From Solea solea (lineage: Eukaryota; Chordata; Actinopteri; Pleuronectiformes; Soleidae): 64,000 nucleotides of DNA. Of the stretch, positions 63,901-64,000 are shown in pieces. Under the pieces are notes generated by a model. It worked only from the letters and a program-made list of their open reading frames with translations, did not search any database and was not told the origin of the DNA. Within the stretch, counting starts at the first letter, position 1. Every line of letters begins with the position of its first letter. Where the stretch lies: assembly GCF_958295425.1 (NCBI RefSeq), contig NC_081139.1, positions 24,348,888 to 24,412,887 of the forward strand. The letters run 5' to 3'. Position numbers and translations under genes: made by a program.

Positions 63901-64000
63901 AACAACATCCAGCTCTTCAATTAAAAGTCTCAACTCACCGTTTTTGAGTCCAACTCGTGTCTGTTTTGCGCCAAAACCTGTTCCACACCAGCCTGTTCTG
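35573..64000 (-). CDS. msi1: RNA-binding protein Musashi-1, partial (exons from the end of RRM1 to the stop)
   Basis: Musashi-1 binds UAG-containing sequences in target mRNA 3' UTRs (for example numb) and represses translation in neural stem and progenitor cells. Twelve coding exons are resolved on the minus strand with consistent phases. They encode the RRM1 end ([19 protein letters not shown]), the linker ([14 protein letters not shown]), RRM2 with RNP2 KIFVGGL and RNP1 RGFGFVTF, the conserved KKAQPKEV and [13 protein letters not shown] blocks, a Tyr-rich segment, an Ala7 tract, and a C-terminus ending ATAFTNGYH. Presence of [20 protein letters not shown] and [16 protein letters not shown] identifies MSI1 rather than MSI2. 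The first exons (start and most of RRM1) lie to the right of the window. Relative to human MSI1, about 12 residues (the SHPWTMAP region) after VVRG are absent. The human Met before VTRTKK is Leu here. Confidence 0.97.
35718..35872 (-). CDS. msi1: msi1 exon, C-terminal Gly/Ser/Ala-rich region
   Basis: 155 bases encoding [40 protein letters not shown] and [11 protein letters not shown]. Acceptor atctcctctag, donor GGG|gtaagt. Confidence 0.96.
36049..36108 (-). CDS. msi1: msi1 exon, alanine tract
   Basis: 60 bases encoding [19 protein letters not shown], with seven alanines. Acceptor atccctcag, donor GAG|gtacgt. Confidence 0.96.
36638..36925. mobile_element. fold-back MITE copy in an msi1 intron
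   Basis: Has the family blocks GTTGATCAGTGTTTTTCAAA, CTCAAATGTCTTGTTTAG, ATTCACATTTAAGAAGCTGA and CTGATTAATCGATGATCAAA. Confidence 0.65.
37183..37560 (-). mobile_element. RTE-type LINE 3' end, inverted relative to 17160
   Basis: TCTTCTTCTTCTTTTAGGGG starts the reverse complement of the LINE 3' tail. It continues through CTTCACAACATCCATGAACC and GTGACCAAACCATCTCAACC, and is homologous to 17160-17410 on the opposite strand. Confidence 0.8.
38087..38143 (-). CDS. msi1: msi1 exon encoding [10 protein letters not shown]
   Basis: 57 bases joining as G|AA to give [19 protein letters not shown], the counterpart of the human EFRVERTPLP exon. This exon has no MSI2 counterpart. Acceptor tgtctccag, donor CAG|gttagt. 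Confidence 0.95.
38603..38683 (-). CDS. msi1: msi1 exon, tyrosine-rich segment
   Basis: 81 bases encoding [20 protein letters not shown] and YTYQFP. Acceptor tttttaaag, donor CAG|gtacgt. The SRSY...YTYQFP pattern is MSI1-type. Confidence 0.96.
40359..40476 (-). CDS. msi1: msi1 exon, post-RRM2 block
   Basis: 118 bases encoding [20 protein letters not shown], then [19 protein letters not shown]. Acceptor tatgtttcag, donor TGG|gtaaga. This segment is highly conserved between MSI1 and MSI2. Confidence 0.97.
40641..40723 (-). CDS. msi1: msi1 exon, RNP1 and end of RRM2
   Basis: 83 bases encoding [19 protein letters not shown] through HFHEINSKM. It carries the aromatic RNP1 residues that stack on RNA. 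Acceptor tgtcctccag, donor ATG|gtaaac. Confidence 0.97.
41868..41916 (-). CDS. msi1: msi1 exon, middle of RRM2
   Basis: 49 bases encoding [16 protein letters not shown] plus one base of the next Gly. Acceptor tctcgcag, donor GAG|gtgcgt. An 8-kb intron separates it from the preceding exon. Confidence 0.97.
44251..44281. repeat. (CA)n microsatellite
   Basis: About 15 CA units. Confidence 0.9.
44790..44850. repeat. (TA)n microsatellite
   Basis: Two TA runs separated by ACACAGACATAGA. Confidence 0.9.
49140..49330. mobile_element. fish dispersed repeat copy
   Basis: CCTTTCAAGTGTGTTGGAGA, ACCTATGTAGCCTTCAGTTA and AAAGGCTCATTCTGGGGTAA follow the order of the family seen at 30915-31260. Confidence 0.5.
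49940..50032 (-). CDS. msi1: msi1 exon, start of RRM2
   Basis: 31 codons from [18 protein letters not shown] to DQFGK, carrying RNP2 (KIFVGGL). Acceptor gtttctag, donor AAG|gtaagc. The first codon is TTG (Leu), where human has Met. Confidence 0.97.
50239..50525. mobile_element. fold-back MITE copy
   Basis: Starts AGAGCTGCAACAAATGATTA and ends CGATTACTCGTTGCTGCCC (inverted). Internal CTCAAATGTCTAGTTTTC and GTGCAAAGAAACCAGA blocks. Confidence 0.7.
50729..50770 (-). CDS. msi1: msi1 linker exon
   Basis: 14 codons, [14 protein letters not shown], phase 0 both sides, acceptor ctcctacag and donor AAG|gtgagt. This is the RRM1-RRM2 linker. The intron separating it from the RRM1 exon is 13.2 kb. Confidence 0.97.
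51296..51565. mobile_element. fold-back MITE copy
   Basis: GGGTTGCAATGATTCATTGA at the left, CAACATTTGAGAGCTTCATC inside, and AATCGAAAAGAATCTG...TTGCTGCAGC at the right. Confidence 0.6.
54905..55317. mobile_element. hAT-type MITE, 413 bp, with target duplication
   Basis: Terminal inverted repeats CAGGGGTGTCAAACT and AGTTTGACACCCCTG. It is flanked by 8-bp direct repeats GCTTAAAC (54897-54904) and GTTTAAAC (55318-55325), one mismatch apart. No open reading frame of note. Typical hAT-family non-autonomous insertion. Confidence 0.88.
55799..56205. mobile_element. TTAA-flanked fold-back MITE, copy 2
   Basis: Same ends as 31399-31823 (AGGAATACTTCACCGATTAG, inverted AGAAGTATTCCT) and same TTAA flanks. 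It has a short internal deletion: the CTCAGTTTCCC block on the left arm is missing, so the arms are less symmetric. Confidence 0.85.
57014..57074. repeat. (GATA/GATC/GATG)n microsatellite
   Basis: About 15 tetranucleotide units with alternating GATC, GATG and GATA. Confidence 0.9.
57750..58020. mobile_element. fold-back MITE copy
   Basis: AAGCTGCAACTAATGACTAT at the left and CAATTACTCGCCGCAGCCCT at the right are imperfect inverted ends. The family core lies between them. Confidence 0.7.
58576..58627. repeat. (GA)n microsatellite
   Basis: About 26 GA units with one GGGA interruption. A (CT)n run on the same strand follows at 58780-58802, so the two are inverted relative to each other. Confidence 0.95.
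59735..59965. mobile_element. fold-back MITE copy
   Basis: AGCTTCTTTAATGTGAATAT, TTTCTGGTTTCTTTGTTCCA and GTTAGTTGCAGCCCT are the family core in reverse orientation. Confidence 0.65.
60886..60961. repeat. (AAT)n/(ATT)n inverted microsatellite
   Basis: About 12 AAT units run into an AATTATAATTATTATAATAA switch, then about 6 ATT units. The whole is self-complementary. Confidence 0.9.
62346..62963. repeat. 33-bp minisatellite, about 18-19 units
   Basis: The tandem unit is CTACAGTTAAGTTGAGCTAC plus AAATGTAGCTTGT. Period 33 equals 11 codons, so a frame stays open on each strand over many units: minus repeats [11 protein letters not shown], plus repeats [11 protein letters not shown]. Each unit holds the near-palindrome AGCTACAAATGTAGCT. 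Units differ by scattered substitutions and one is shortened near 62892. It lies in the msi1 13-kb intron; coding function is not supported. Confidence 0.95.
63939..64000 (-). CDS. msi1: msi1 exon, RRM1 end (cut by window edge)
   Basis: Minus strand reads [20 protein letters not shown] to the donor ACG|gtgagt. The 5' part of the exon is beyond position 64000. Confidence 0.95.

Larger units (their letters stand above)
50771..63938 (-). other. msi1: msi1 13-kb intron
   Basis: Repeat-rich, no exon recognised. It contains two TIR elements (54905-55317 and 55799-56205), three or four fold-back MITE copies, GATA, GA and AAT microsatellites and the 33-bp minisatellite. Confidence 0.85.

Overview
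The window looks like nuclear DNA from a ray-finned fish, most likely a percomorph teleost. It is AT-rich and intron-rich, has very long CA, TA, GA and AAT microsatellites, and is littered with short non-autonomous DNA transposons and LINE 3' fragments of types common in teleosts. Four vertebrate genes can be read from exon-level protein similarity and splice sites; the species itself cannot be named. I saw no prokaryotic operon, CRISPR array, tRNA or rRNA. Layout: (1) 1-9901, plus strand, holds the last two exons of dnai1 (axonemal outer-arm dynein intermediate chain 1). More than 6 kb of non-coding sequence lies upstream in which no other dnai1 exon is visible, and an I/Jockey-like LINE fragment split by a TA microsatellite sits there. 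(2) 12581-12793, minus strand, is a single-exon CDS for enho (adropin), tail to tail with dnai1. (3) 12794-26499 is a repeat-rich gap with only low-confidence exon candidates. (4) 26500-30308, minus strand, is a complete three-exon tmem233-like gene (110 aa, CD225/dispanin family), including a terminal exon with only 12 coding bases. (5) 30309-33165 is a spacer with a 425-bp fold-back transposon. (6) 33166-64000, minus strand, holds the 3' UTR and twelve coding exons, from the end of RRM1 to the stop codon, of msi1 (Musashi-1). The exons encoding the start of the protein lie beyond the right edge. The two largest msi1 introns (about 8 kb and 13 kb) carry the richest repeat content, including a 33-bp minisatellite open in frames on both strands. 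The four genes do not form a pathway. Dnai1 is a motile-cilium motor subunit, adropin a small membrane or secreted peptide, Tmem233 a small two-pass membrane protein, and Msi1 a neural progenitor RNA-binding translational regulator. In human, from memory, DNAI1 and ENHO are neighbours on 9p13 while TMEM233 and MSI1 both lie on 12q24, so this window may join two conserved blocks. I found no clear undescribed system. The best leads are the bidirectionally open minisatellite, the paired TTAA fold-back elements, candidate unannotated exons (23851-24033, 45377-45426, 15324-15440), a 174-codon ORF in the enho 3' region, and the TG tract against the dnai1 terminal acceptor.
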